This document shows positions 1 through 7,749 of a stretch of DNA of 38,920 bases, in pieces. The position numbers and the translations under genes are program-made. Positions within the stretch are counted from its first letter, which is position 1, and each line of letters starts with the position of its first letter. The DNA comes from Acidobacteriaceae bacterium (GTDB lineage: Bacteria > Acidobacteriota > Terriglobia > Terriglobales > Acidobacteriaceae), in contig JASHNW010000115.1 in NCBI GenBank assembly GCA_030041435.1, forward strand, positions 1 to 38,920. The letters run 5' to 3'. The notes below the pieces were generated by a model. It had not been told where the DNA came from. It did no database searches and saw only the letters and a program-made list of their open reading frames with translations.

Positions 1-798
1 GAAAAACTTCACCTTTTTAAGCCCAGCAAATACTTCTCCTTCTCCGTCCACCTCGACGGCCAGCGCGAGCACCACGACTTTTCCGTCTGCCGCGAAGGCG
101 GCTACGACATCGCCATGGAAGGCATCAAGGCAGCCATCGCCGCCGGCTTCCGCGTCACCACCAACACCACGCTCTTCGACGGCGCCGATCCCAACTCCGT
201 GCGCGCTCACTTCGACGACCTGATGGCCGTCGGCGTCGAGAGCATGATGGTCGCTCCCGGCTATACCTACGAGAAGGCGCCCGACCAGAAGCACTTCCTC
301 GGACGCGCCCGTTCGCGCCGCTTATTCCGCTCGATTCTGTCGAATAGGAAGAAAAGCTGGAAGTTTAACGCGAACTATTTGTACCTCGAATTCATCATGG
401 GGAAGCGCGACTTCCAGTGCACCCCGTGGGCCATGCCAACCTACAGCATCTTCGGCTGGCAAAAGCCCTGCTACCTGCTCCAGGATGGCTATGCGGACAC
501 CTTCCAGGAGCTGATCGAAGCCACCGAGTGGGAGAACTACGGCACCGAGAGCGGCAACCCAAAATGCGCCAACTGCATGGTTCACTCCGGTTACGAAGGC
601 ACTGCAGTCAACTACACCTTCAGCTCGCTCAAGGGTCTGCTGCAGACGGCGAAGGCTATGATGAATCGCTATCGCGACCAGGGCGCGCTCGATCTCCTGA
701 ACGAGCCGGCCAAGCCTGTGCATAACTTCAATCCGCTCATTCAGATCGAGACCAGAGTTGAGGCGAACCTTGAAGTCGAAGAGGGAACTCGCGCATGA
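1..798 (+). CDS. hpnH: Hopanoid biosynthesis radical SAM protein HpnH (5' partial)
   Basis: The reading frame is open from base 1, so the N-terminus and the radical-SAM CxxxCxxC iron-sulfur motif lie outside the window; 265 residues are visible. HpnH is known to join adenosine to diploptene to make adenosylhopane, the first step in extending C35 hopanoids at the inner membrane. The visible part matches the family closely: FSVHLDG and VCREGGYDIAMEGIKAA near the left edge, then FQCTPWAMPTYSIFGWQKPC and the cysteine pair in NPKCANCMVHSGYEG. The tail after the last conserved block is about 20 residues, acidic and unconserved. It overlaps the next gene by 4 bases (ATGA), which implies translational coupling. 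The identification is firm; only the N-terminus is missing. Confidence 0.92.
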   Translation, partial: EKLHLFKPSKYFSFSVHLDGQREHHDFSVCREGGYDIAMEGIKAAIAAGFRVTTNTTLFDGADPNSVRAHFDDLMAVGVESMMVAPGYTYEKAPDQKHFLGRARSRRLFRSILSNRKKSWKFNANYLYLEFIMGKRDFQCTPWAMPTYSIFGWQKPCYLLQDGYADTFQELIEATEWENYGTESGNPKCANCMVHSGYEGTAVNYTFSSLKGLLQTAKAMMNRYRDQGALDLLNEPAKPVHNFNPLIQIETRVEANLEVEEGTRA

Positions 799-1232
799 CC
801 AGCCACGCCACCATCCGGCACGAAGGAACCCCGGCCGTCGATCCGAATTCCGTCGAAGTCATGGAGGGGCGCCAGCGGGAGCAGCTCGAGGGCTGGATTC
901 CCTCGCTGGCCACCGAAAACGATATCCGCGAAGCCTTCGAGAAAGCCTTTGACTATCGCGGCGATGTGACTCTGACGCTGAAGGATGGCCGCGTGGTCCA
1001 GGGCTACGTCTTTGATCGCCGTCCGGGACCGACGCTGGAAGAATCCGCCGTCCGCGTGATTCCTGCCGGCGAGCGAACGAAGATCAGCATCCCCTATTCC
1101 CAGATCGCCGCCCTGGCCTTCACCGGGCGCGACAACGCCGCCGGCAAAACCTTCGAGGCATGGATTAAGAAGTACTGGGAAAAGAAAGCAGCGGGAGAGA
1201 AAAACATCGGCATCGAGGCGGAAGCGCTGTAA
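795..1232 (+). CDS. Small conserved protein coupled to hpnH, function unknown
   Basis: This 145-residue soluble protein starts inside the last codons of hpnH (ATGA overlap), so the two are almost certainly translated together. There is no signal peptide or membrane segment. An N-terminal low-complexity stretch of about 35 residues leads into a helical part (ENDIREAFEKAFDYRGDV), then a beta-rich patch with TLTLKDGRVVQGYVFDRR and ISIPYSQIAALAFTG, and a charged helical tail ending in KKYWEKKAAGEKN. The pattern 'DGRVVQGYVFDRR ... IPYSQI' resembles a small SH3- or LSm-like barrel; that is only an impression from sequence. I do not recognise a named family. Its position suggests a role tied to hopanoid extension or to HpnH itself, which is inference. 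Confidence 0.75.
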   Translation: MTSHATIRHEGTPAVDPNSVEVMEGRQREQLEGWIPSLATENDIREAFEKAFDYRGDVTLTLKDGRVVQGYVFDRRPGPTLEESAVRVIPAGERTKISIPYSQIAALAFTGRDNAAGKTFEAWIKKYWEKKAAGEKNIGIEAEAL

Positions 1233-1350
1233 GGACTGGCCGTCCAGGCCATCGCGCTTCGCGCAACAGATCAACGTCGAATTTCTATCGGAGCTGGAGC
1301 TTCTCCGTAGCGTCCAATCCTATCGGCGCGCGTGGTAGTTTTCAATCTGC

Positions 1351-3399
1351 ATGTCCTCCCGCTCGACACGCATCCTCTACGGCGCCGCCATCTTTCTCGG
1401 CGCCTTTCTTCTCTTCGCTGTCGAGCCCATGGCGGCCAAGCAGCTGCTGCCCGCGCTGGGCGGGTCCTCGGCTGTCTGGATCACCTGCCTCGTCTTCTTC
1501 CAGGTAGCCCTGCTGCTCGGCTACCTGTACGCCCACGCACTTGGCCGCCTGCCCCGAACCCGCGCCGCCGGCTGGCTGCACATCGTCCTGCTGACGGTCG
1601 GCGTGGCGATGCTCGCCTTCGCCGCACGGCCGGACCTGACCGGCGCCTTCACCCATCCGCTGACGGCCATCTTCGGCGCTCTCACCCTGACCATCGGCCT
1701 GCCGTTCCTCCTGCTGGCCTCCACCAGCCCCCTGCTGCAACTCTGGCTGGCGCGCGCCGAGCAGGGAGGAGTTCCGTGGCGGCTGTTTGCTCTCTCGAAC
1801 GCCGGATCGCTGCTCGCCCTCCTCCTGTATCCGTCCGTCATTGAGACGCATCTTGCCCTCAGCCGGCAGCGCATCGCCTGGGCCTGGGGCTTCGCTTTTT
1901 ACGCCATCCTCTGCAGCGTGCTGGCGTGGCGAGCCCGTATAGGCCAGGCCCCAGCGGCCAAACCGGAGAAAGCCAACACCCCTCCCACTCCGCTCCGCAG
2001 CAGGTTACTGTGGTTCCTGCTGCCGGCCGCCGGAGCGACCCAGCTCTGCGCCGTCACCGGCCACCTGAGCCAGAACATCGCCGCCATTCCGCTGCTCTGG
2101 ATCCTGCCGCTCGCCGTTTATCTCCTCACCTTTATCGTTGCCTTTGAGACGCCGCGCCTCTACCGCCGCTGGGTTGTCGTGCGCCTGCTCGTCATCCTGC
2201 TGGCCAGCCTCGGCTACATGCTGTCGAAAACCGATGTGAGCCTGCCCATCCTGGTCGGCATCGGCTTCTTCCTGGTGGAGATGTTTCTCGCCTGCCTCTT
2301 CTGCCACGCGGAGACCTACGCGCTGCGCCCCTCGAACGCGGGCGAATCGACTCTGTTCTATCTGCTCATCGCCGCCGGCGGCGCCGCGGGGACGCTCTTC
2401 ATCGGCATTATCTGCCCGCTCGTCTTCGACGCGAATTACGACATCGCCCTGGCCTTTCTGGCAACCGCCGCTCTGGCCCTCGTGGTCACCTGGGGCAGCG
2501 GATGGGGCCCGCGGCTGTTGTGGTCGGCCGCGACTGCGGGCATGCTGGCGCTGGCCATCATGCTGCACATCGTGTACGCGCGCAGCGCTCTGGTCGAGAT
2601 TCGCAACTTCTACGGCTCCCTGCGCGTCAAGCAGTCCCACTGGCCGCCGCAGGCGCTCACCGTGCGCACGCTGCTCCATGGCACCATCGAGCACGGGACG
2701 CAGTGGTTTGCGCCGGATTTCCGCCGCACGCCCACCACCTACTACGCCGAGGATTCCGGCATCGGCCTCGCGCTGCGCCTCTGCTGCCAGGGGCGGGCGC
2801 GGAACATCGGCGTCGTGGGCCTCGGCGCCGGCACCCTGGCGGCGTATGGAGAAGCCGGCGACCGCATCCGCTTCTACGAAATCAATCCCGCCGTCGAGCC
2901 CATTGCCGAAAACGTCTTTTCCTATCTGCGCGAATCACCCGCACAAATCGCCATCACGCCGGGCGACGCACGCCTGTCGCTCGCCGCCGAGCCGCCGCAG
3001 CACTTCGACGTGTTGGCCATCGACGCTTTCTCCGGCGACGCCATCCCCATGCACCTGCTCACCACCCAGGCCATGCAGATCTACCAGCGCCACCTCGCTC
3101 CGGGCGGCATTCTCGCGTTCCACCTCTCCAACCAGTACGTCGATCTGCCGCCCGAGGTGGAAAAGCTGGCCGAAGCTGCCGGCATGGAAGCCCGAGTCGT
3201 CGAATCGTCTCCCAACGACGGCCGTGGCGAGTATCGCGCCACCTGGGTGCTGGTGACGCAGAATGCGCAGTTCCTCTCCCAGCCCGAGGTCGCAGCGGCC
3301 TCGCTGCCCATCCGCGACCGGCCTGGGTTGCGCGCCTGGACCGACGACGCGTCCAGCCTCCTGCCGCTCCTCAATTGGCGGATTCCAGGCCTGCGGTGA
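1351..3399 (+). CDS. Fused multi-spanning membrane / spermidine-synthase-like protein
   Basis: The protein has 682 residues in two parts. Residues 1 to about 400 are strongly hydrophobic with roughly ten membrane segments, beginning with ILYGAAIFLGAFLLFAVEPM. Residues about 430-660 form a spermidine-synthase-like Rossmann domain with the nucleotide loop GVVGLGAGTLAAYG near 488-501 and AIDAFSGDAIPMHLL near 556. The annotation pipeline name for this architecture is 'fused MFS/spermidine synthase'. The strand motif reads IDAFSGDAIP instead of the aspartate-rich aminopropyltransferase motif, so real polyamine synthesis is doubtful and the substrate is unknown. The ATG at 1351 has no clear ribosome binding site. 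The gene stands alone, with a 117-base gap before it. Confidence 0.85.
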   Translation: MSSRSTRILYGAAIFLGAFLLFAVEPMAAKQLLPALGGSSAVWITCLVFFQVALLLGYLYAHALGRLPRTRAAGWLHIVLLTVGVAMLAFAARPDLTGAFTHPLTAIFGALTLTIGLPFLLLASTSPLLQLWLARAEQGGVPWRLFALSNAGSLLALLLYPSVIETHLALSRQRIAWAWGFAFYAILCSVLAWRARIGQAPAAKPEKANTPPTPLRSRLLWFLLPAAGATQLCAVTGHLSQNIAAIPLLWILPLAVYLLTFIVAFETPRLYRRWVVVRLLVILLASLGYMLSKTDVSLPILVGIGFFLVEMFLACLFCHAETYALRPSNAGESTLFYLLIAAGGAAGTLFIGIICPLVFDANYDIALAFLATAALALVVTWGSGWGPRLLWSAATAGMLALAIMLHIVYARSALVEIRNFYGSLRVKQSHWPPQALTVRTLLHGTIEHGTQWFAPDFRRTPTTYYAEDSGIGLALRLCCQGRARNIGVVGLGAGTLAAYGEAGDRIRFYEINPAVEPIAENVFSYLRESPAQIAITPGDARLSLAAEPPQHFDVLAIDAFSGDAIPMHLLTTQAMQIYQRHLAPGGILAFHLSNQYVDLPPEVEKLAEAAGMEARVVESSPNDGRGEYRATWVLVTQNAQFLSQPEVAAASLPIRDRPGLRAWTDDASSLLPLLNWRIPGLR

Positions 3400-3526
3400 G
3401 CGGCGCGGCGGCACACTCGCCTTCCCGCGCCAACTCTCTTCTCATCGCGGCCCTCTGCGCCTTTCCACGGCTTTCTTTCGTCCAACTGTTGGCACGAACT
3501 TCCCTCAATCCCCCAGGAGTTGTTGA

Positions 3527-4285
3527 TTGCGTCTTTTTCTTTTCGCAGGACTGGTCCTTTCTTTTGCGGCCGGCGGATCCTTTGCGCAGCAGAGCAGTAA
3601 TTCCTCCGAGCCGTCTGCCGCGTCGCAGAGCAGCCCCTCCAGGTTGCCGGACGCTCCAGCGCCCGCGCAATCGCAAACCAAACCCACAACACCGCCTCCC
3701 CAACCCAAGCGCATTCTCGGCATCATGCCGAATTACCGAGCGGTCAGCGCGGGAGCGATCCCGCCGCCCCCTGCGCCGAAGGAAGCGTTCATCATCGCCA
3801 CAGACCAGAGCTTCGACTATTCGGCATTCATCTTTGTGGGAATCACCTCGCTGCTCGCGGAAGGGGACAATTCTCATCCGCAGCTGGGCAAGGGTGTGGA
3901 CGGCTACTGGGGCTATTACTGGCGCGGCTTCGTGGATAAGACCGACGGCAATTATCTCGTGACCTTCGCGCTGCCGACTGTGCTGCACGAGGACGAGCGC
4001 TATTACGCGAAAGGCAAGGGGAGCATTCTCGGGCGCGCAGTCTACGCTTCCTCACGCATCCTGATTACGCCGAATTACCAGGGCCGCAATACTTTCAACG
4101 CTTCCGATGTTTTCGGTCGCGGCATCGCGCAGGCAATCTCCACGGAATATTACCCCAGCAAAGACCGCAGCGCCGGCGATATCGCGGTCAAGTACGGCTG
4201 GGCCATGGGACGCGACGCGCTGACGAATACTTTCCGCGAATTCTGGCCGGATATCGCGACGCGCGTCCTGCATCGCCATCCATAG
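3527..4285 (+). CDS. Exported protein of unknown function, acidobacterial type
   Basis: This 252-residue protein starts at TTG 3527, supported by an AGGAG site 7 bases upstream (3515-3519) and a good signal peptide directly after it (MRLFLFAGLVLSFAAGGSFA, cut near AQQ). A Ser/Pro/Gln-rich linker (about 22-60) follows, including DAPAPAQSQ and PPPQPKR. A conserved-looking globular part then begins with ILGIMPNYRAV and contains VDGYWGYYWRGFVDKTDGNYL, HEDERYYAKGKGS, RILITPNYQGRNTFNASDVFG and STEYYPSKDRS. The aromatic/glycine pattern suggests a periplasmic or outer-membrane-associated protein. I know of no assigned function. It converges on the glycosyltransferase gene with only 8 bases between the stop codons. 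Confidence 0.8.
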   Translation: MRLFLFAGLVLSFAAGGSFAQQSSNSSEPSAASQSSPSRLPDAPAPAQSQTKPTTPPPQPKRILGIMPNYRAVSAGAIPPPPAPKEAFIIATDQSFDYSAFIFVGITSLLAEGDNSHPQLGKGVDGYWGYYWRGFVDKTDGNYLVTFALPTVLHEDERYYAKGKGSILGRAVYASSRILITPNYQGRNTFNASDVFGRGIAQAISTEYYPSKDRSAGDIAVKYGWAMGRDALTNTFREFWPDIATRVLHRHP

Positions 4286-4293
4286 GCGCAGCC

Positions 4294-5853
4294 TCATCCC
4301 CATTGCTTCAGCTGCGGCCAAAGCGCGCGCAGGTCCCAGTGCAGTCCGCGGCACAGCCAGATGGTGAAGTGCTCGTCCTCGCGTGACCACGGATTGTCGA
4401 CGGTTCCGGCGGCCATCACGCTCTGGAAGTGCTCGCGGTCGCCCGTGCCGTCGCTGCCCAGCACGATCACGGTGCTGCCGTCATAATCGCGCGGACCCCA
4501 GAACCAGTAATTATTGTGTGGACTGATCGCGCGCGGCAACCCGTAGCGCGGTCCGAAGAAGTCCACAGCCGCCGCTTCGCCCCAGTCATTCGCGAAGATG
4601 GCGGTGCGCGCGCGCTCGGCGGGCGGCAGGCTCCAGTACACCGCCGCGGTCTGGCGCACCATGTCTTCCCATCCGAATTCGTCGGCAAAATACTGCGGCA
4701 GCGGACCCGTTTGCTGGTTCTCCGCTTTGGGAATGCCGATGTGCAGGCTCTGCTGATAACGCAGGAAGGTTTGTGGCGGCAGCAACGGCAGCGCGACCGG
4801 TGCGAGCACCATACCGGAGACCGCCAGCAGCGCCGCGTACGTGCCGCGCACCCAGGCATTGCGGACCAGCTCCGTGAGCCCGACCGCACCGGCGGCAAAC
4901 ATCATCGGATAAGCCGGCGAGACATAGTAGTTCTTGCCCCTGGCCGCCATCAGAACGACGAGCACCACGACAAACGTCCAGCCCAGAATCCGCCACCGCG
5001 CCCCCGCCCGCCTGAAGAAGAGCCAGCAGGCGCCCGCGATCCAAACCGGCGCGGAGACGGCGTTGAGAATCGAAGCCTGGTCCAGCAGGAAGGCAATGGG
5101 GCCGCGGCGAATGTCCCGCGGCGTCAGGCGCACGTTGCGCTCGTATTCGAGAAAAGGGAAGTGATGGCGGATGAGCCAAACCAGGTGCGGCAGAAAAATC
5201 AGAAACGCCGCCAGCATTCCCAGCCAGAACCATTTCGCCCCGAGCACCCGCCGATGCGGCGTCAGCGCCAGCCCCACCATCAGTCCCAGCGCAAACAGCG
5301 CAATCGAATACTTCATCTCCAGCCCAACGCCGCAGAGCACGCCGATCAGGAGCCACCAGCGCAGGTCCTCGGTGTGGATGTAGCGCAACACGCACCACGC
5401 GCAGGCCATCCACAGCAGCGGCTCGAAGGCATTCATGGTGAGCCAGTGCTGCATCAGCATGTAGATGGGCGCCGTCAGCACGCAGAGCGCCGCCAGCGCC
5501 TGGGCGAAGCGTCCGCCGCCCATCTCGCGGGCCATCGCTCCGGTCAGCCACACCAGCGCCGCTCCGGCCAGCGCCGGCAGCAGGCGCAGGCCAACGAGCG
5601 ATGTGCCGAACAGCAGACGAGCCAGCCCTGCGATCATCGGCATCAGCGGCGGATGATCCACGTATCCCCACGCCGGATGCTGCGCGCACGCCAGGTAATA
5701 CATCTCGTCGCGGAAGATGCCGTAGTGCGGCGCGGCACAGAGCTGCAACGCGAGCTTCACCGCCGCAATGGCCGCAACGATGGCAGCCCCGGAGAGATAC
5801 CAGGGCCGCGTACCAGCCGCTGCGCTCGGGGCGCTCACCGCAGACGCATTCAC
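4294..5853 (-). CDS. Family 39 glycosyltransferase (ArnT/PMT-like integral membrane protein)
   Basis: A 519-residue integral membrane protein with about ten or more hydrophobic segments. The first periplasmic loop carries the family signature YGIFRDEMYYLACAQHPAWG with the Asp-Glu pair D49/E50, then YVDHPPLMPMIAGLARLLFG. This is the lipid-phosphate-sugar-dependent GT39/PMT_2 pattern that includes ArnT and dolichyl-phosphate mannosyltransferases. Such enzymes move a sugar from an undecaprenyl-phosphate carrier onto an envelope acceptor on the periplasmic side; the donor and acceptor cannot be read from the sequence. Hydrophobic segments occupy roughly residues 20-350 and a soluble C-terminal domain follows, with the block WSREDEHFTIWLCRGL near the end. 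The GTG start at 5853 is supported by a GAGGAG site about 6 bases upstream. It is divergent from the toxin-antitoxin module. Confidence 0.85.
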   Translation of the reverse strand: MNASAVSAPSAAAGTRPWYLSGAAIVAAIAAVKLALQLCAAPHYGIFRDEMYYLACAQHPAWGYVDHPPLMPMIAGLARLLFGTSLVGLRLLPALAGAALVWLTGAMAREMGGGRFAQALAALCVLTAPIYMLMQHWLTMNAFEPLLWMACAWCVLRYIHTEDLRWWLLIGVLCGVGLEMKYSIALFALGLMVGLALTPHRRVLGAKWFWLGMLAAFLIFLPHLVWLIRHHFPFLEYERNVRLTPRDIRRGPIAFLLDQASILNAVSAPVWIAGACWLFFRRAGARWRILGWTFVVVLVVLMAARGKNYYVSPAYPMMFAAGAVGLTELVRNAWVRGTYAALLAVSGMVLAPVALPLLPPQTFLRYQQSLHIGIPKAENQQTGPLPQYFADEFGWEDMVRQTAAVYWSLPPAERARTAIFANDWGEAAAVDFFGPRYGLPRAISPHNNYWFWGPRDYDGSTVIVLGSDGTGDREHFQSVMAAGTVDNPWSREDEHFTIWLCRGLHWDLRALWPQLKQWG

Positions 5854-5924
5854 AGGGGGCTCCTCGGCAACGGTCGAAGATACGCAGCGGCAGGCCCGCC
5901 GGTTCCGCGCGGCCGCAATGTTAC

Positions 5925-5941
5925 TTGGCTAACTTAGCCAA
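5925..5941. promoter_or_regulatory. Perfect palindrome, candidate operator of the Phd/PIN module
   Basis: TTGGCTAA-C-TTAGCCAA is an exact inverted repeat with 8-base arms around one central base, 19 bases before the antitoxin start. The left arm doubles as a plausible -35 (TTGGCT, 5925-5930), 18 bases from the -10 TAGACT. Type II antitoxins of the Phd family commonly bind such palindromes to repress their own operon, so this is the likely autoregulatory site. The binding itself is inference. Confidence 0.7.
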
Positions 5942-5948
5942 AGTGGCG

Positions 5949-5954
5949 TAGACT
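5949..5954 (+). promoter_or_regulatory. -10 hexamer TAGACT of the Phd/PIN module (leaderless layout)
   Basis: TAGACT lies exactly 6 bases before the GTG start at 5961, and TTGGCT lies 18 bases upstream as a -35. Transcription would therefore begin at or next to the start codon. No Shine-Dalgarno sequence is visible between the hexamer and the GTG, so the mRNA is predicted to be leaderless. Confidence 0.55.
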
Positions 5955-5960
5955 GACGCT

Positions 5961-6248
5961 GTGAAGACGGTCAACATCGGGGAGCTGCGCAACCAGCTCA
6001 GCGCTTATCTGCAGTACGTGCGCAACGGAGAGGAAGTTGTGGTGCGCGACCGCAGCGTGCCTGTGGCGCGCATCCTGCCGGTCGCCGGTACTCTGGCTGA
6101 AGAGGAGGAAGCCGCGCTGGTCGCTTCCGGCGCCATGAAACTGCCCGAGCACAAAATGGACTGGGAGCGGTTCTTCTCTGAGCCGGCCGGGAAGGTACCG
6201 CGCGAAGTGGCCATCCAGGCCGCCCTCGAGAGCCGGGGCGACCGGTGA
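5961..6248 (+). CDS. Type II antitoxin, Phd/YefM family
   Basis: A 95-residue protein starting at GTG 5961. The N-terminus has the Phd/YefM DNA-binding pattern: KTVNIGELRNQLSAYLQYV, then RNGEEVVVRDRSVPVARILPV. The C-terminal part is charged and probably unfolded until it wraps the toxin (EEEEAALVASGAMKLPEHKM, then DWERFFSEPAGKVPREVAIQ). It overlaps the toxin gene by 4 bases (GTGA), which is typical of coupled antitoxin-toxin pairs. A perfect palindrome overlaps the likely promoter and fits self-repression by the complex. There is no ribosome binding site, and the -10 sits 6 bases before the start, so the transcript may be leaderless. Confidence 0.88.
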   Translation: MKTVNIGELRNQLSAYLQYVRNGEEVVVRDRSVPVARILPVAGTLAEEEEAALVASGAMKLPEHKMDWERFFSEPAGKVPREVAIQAALESRGDR

Positions 6249-6673
6249 CGCCGGCCTTCTGGGACTCGAGCGCTCTGGTGCCGCTCTGCGTTCGCGGCCA
6301 GGCAAGCCCGGTCGCCGCCAAACTGGTGCGGCAGCATCCCATCGTGGTGTGGTGGTCCACACCGGTGGAGATGCGGAGCGCCTTCGAACGCCTTCTGCGC
6401 ATGGAGCAACTGACGCACGCCGAACATGCCGGCGCAGGGAAGCGCCTGGATCGGCTCCGCAAAAGCTGGCGTGAGATGCAGCCCTGCGACGCCGTGCGTT
6501 CTGAGGCGGAAGTGCTGCTGGCCAGGTTTCCGCTCAAGGCCGCGGATGCTCTTCAGCTGGCGGCGGCGCTCGCCTGGGCCAGGGGACGTCCGAAATCCCG
6601 CGCTTTTATCTCTGCAGACGCGCAGCTCCTCGACGCAGCACGGCAGCTTGGTTTTCACACGATCGAGGCGTAA
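6245..6673 (+). CDS. vapC: PIN-domain ribonuclease toxin (VapC type)
   Basis: A 142-residue PIN-domain protein starting at GTG 6245 within the antitoxin stop region. The four acidic metal-binding positions of the fold are visible: D7 (FWDSSALVPL), E42 (STPVEMRSAFERL), D101 (KAADALQLAAAL) and D125 (FISADAQLLDAARQLGF). VapC-type toxins are Mg2+-dependent RNases that cut tRNA or rRNA sites when free of antitoxin; the RNA target here is unknown. The partner is the Phd-like protein just upstream. A strong hairpin terminator follows 10 bases after the stop. All catalytic residues are present, so it should be active. Confidence 0.88.
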   Translation: MTPAFWDSSALVPLCVRGQASPVAAKLVRQHPIVVWWSTPVEMRSAFERLLRMEQLTHAEHAGAGKRLDRLRKSWREMQPCDAVRSEAEVLLARFPLKAADALQLAAALAWARGRPKSRAFISADAQLLDAARQLGFHTIEA

Positions 6674-6683
6674 GGCAGCCGAG

Positions 6684-6714
6684 GCGAGCTGCCGGCGGGC
6701 AGCTCGCTAGTTTT
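6684..6714 (+). terminator. Rho-independent terminator of the toxin gene, overlapping the HU-like gene's stop
   Basis: A perfect 10-base stem (GCGAGCTGCC, 6684-6693, with GGCAGCTCGC, 6698-6707) and a GGCG loop is followed by TAGTTTT on the plus strand. It sits 10 bases past the toxin stop. The right arm ends on the first base of the convergent HU-like gene's stop codon, so the hairpin also lies at the end of that mRNA. Confidence 0.75.
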
Positions 6715-6979
6715 CCAGCAGGTGCAGTTCTTTGCCCGGCTTGAAGCGAACCGCCTTGCCGGGCGTGATGCTGACCTCGGCGCCCGTCCGCGGATTGCGC
6801 CCGATGCCGGTCTTGCGCGGGCGCACGTTGAACACCCCGAAGCCGCGCAGTTCGATGCGCTGGCCCTCGGCAAGCGCGCGCTTGAGACTCTCGAACACCG
6901 TGTCCACTGCCGCTTCCGCCTTGTTGCGCTGCAGGCCGGTCCGCTCAATCACCTGATGAATGATGTCCTGTTTTATCAA
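6707..6979 (-). CDS. HU/IHF-family DNA-binding protein
   Basis: The start chosen is TTG 6979, which gives 90 residues, the normal HU/IHF length, beginning LIKQDIIHQVIERTGLQRNK. A GGGGGAAGG stretch just upstream serves as the ribosome binding site. The longer in-frame extension runs through the promoter and is not coding. Family motifs are present: AEAAVDTVFESLKRALAEGQ for the dimerisation helices, RIELRGFGVFNVRPRKTGIG and RNPRTGAEVSITPGKAVRFK for the beta-arms that bend DNA, with the conserved proline of the GRNPRTG turn. HU/IHF proteins compact the nucleoid and assist replication, recombination and transcription. The sequence does not separate HU from IHF. A strong promoter is visible upstream. 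Confidence 0.9.
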   Translation of the reverse strand: MIKQDIIHQVIERTGLQRNKAEAAVDTVFESLKRALAEGQRIELRGFGVFNVRPRKTGIGRNPRTGAEVSITPGKAVRFKPGKELHLLEN

Positions 6980-7018
6980 GGCCTTCCCCCAGGCGGCGCT
7001 ATGTCCGCGTGCAAGGCT

Positions 7019-7047
7019 AGCGTAGAAACCTTTTGCGCCATTGTCAA
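7019..7047 (-). promoter_or_regulatory. Sigma-70-type promoter of the HU-like gene
   Basis: On the minus strand a consensus -35 TTGACA (7042-7047) is followed by a 17-base spacer and -10 TACGCT (7019-7024). Transcription would start near 7012 and leave a leader of about 33 bases before the TTG start. It is the best consensus match among the promoters I found. Confidence 0.75.
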
Positions 7048-7189
7048 TGCGCCGGGGCTCCCGTAAGATGCAGTCTTTACGCCTCATTCTTCTTTTTGAC
7101 ACCTTGCGTTCGTGCGCAATGGCGGGGATGCGGGGCAACTTAGAATCAATTCAACCGCCAGGCGACCGTACCGGGCGGCAAGGAGGGGC

Positions 7190-7741
7190 ATGGCGATCAA
7201 GAGCGACCGCTGGATTCGGGAACAGGCGCTGAAGGGCATGATTGAGCCGTTCAGCGAGAAACAGGTGCGGGAGGGGGTCGTCTCCTACGGCCTGTCGTCC
7301 TACGGATACGACCTGCGCGTCTCCGACGAGTTCCGGATCTTCACCAACGTCAACAGCTCCATCGTCGACCCCAAGCGCTTCGACGAGCGGTCGTTCGTCA
7401 CGGTGCAGGCGGAGTCGATCCTGGTGCCGCCCAACAGCTTCGCCCTGGCGCGGTCGGTGGAATATTTCCGTATCCCCCGCGATGTCCTCACCATTTGCGT
7501 AGGGAAATCCACCTACGCGCGTTGCGGCATCATTGTGAATGTGACCCCCTTCGAGCCGGAATGGGAGGGTTTTGTGACCCTTGAGATTTCCAATACCACG
7601 CCGCTGCCGGCGCGGGTCTACGCCAATGAGGGGCTGTGCCAGATTCTCTTCTTCCAGTCGGACGAGCGCTGCGAAATCAGCTACGCCGACCGGAAAGGGA
7701 AATACCAAAAGCAGCAGGGAATTGTTCTGCCGAAATTGTAG
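7190..7741 (+). CDS. dcd: dCTP deaminase
   Basis: A 183-residue protein. The start is ATG 7190, preceded by AAGGAGG with about 4 bases of spacing; the longer upstream frame has no such support. Dcd deaminates dCTP to dUTP, the main bacterial route to dTTP. The family core is complete: [17 protein letters not shown] near the N-terminus, [11 protein letters not shown], and the active-site block [21 protein letters not shown] with the catalytic Glu, then [20 protein letters not shown]. The C-terminus ([13 protein letters not shown]) also fits the family. The length is normal for a dcd trimer subunit. A regulator gene starts 8 bases downstream and is probably in the same operon. A TAGAAT hexamer at 7141-7146 may be its -10. 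Confidence 0.93.
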   Translation: MAIKSDRWIREQALKGMIEPFSEKQVREGVVSYGLSSYGYDLRVSDEFRIFTNVNSSIVDPKRFDERSFVTVQAESILVPPNSFALARSVEYFRIPRDVLTICVGKSTYARCGIIVNVTPFEPEWEGFVTLEISNTTPLPARVYANEGLCQILFFQSDERCEISYADRKGKYQKQQGIVLPKL

Positions 7742-7749
7742 GTTCCGGG

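Noticed and set aside
4429-5937. Long plus-strand frame (about 500 residues) opposite the glycosyltransferase
   Set aside because: The composition is Arg/His/Gln/Pro-rich with no motif, as expected for the reverse strand of a GC-rich gene. The minus-strand frame carries the clear family motifs.
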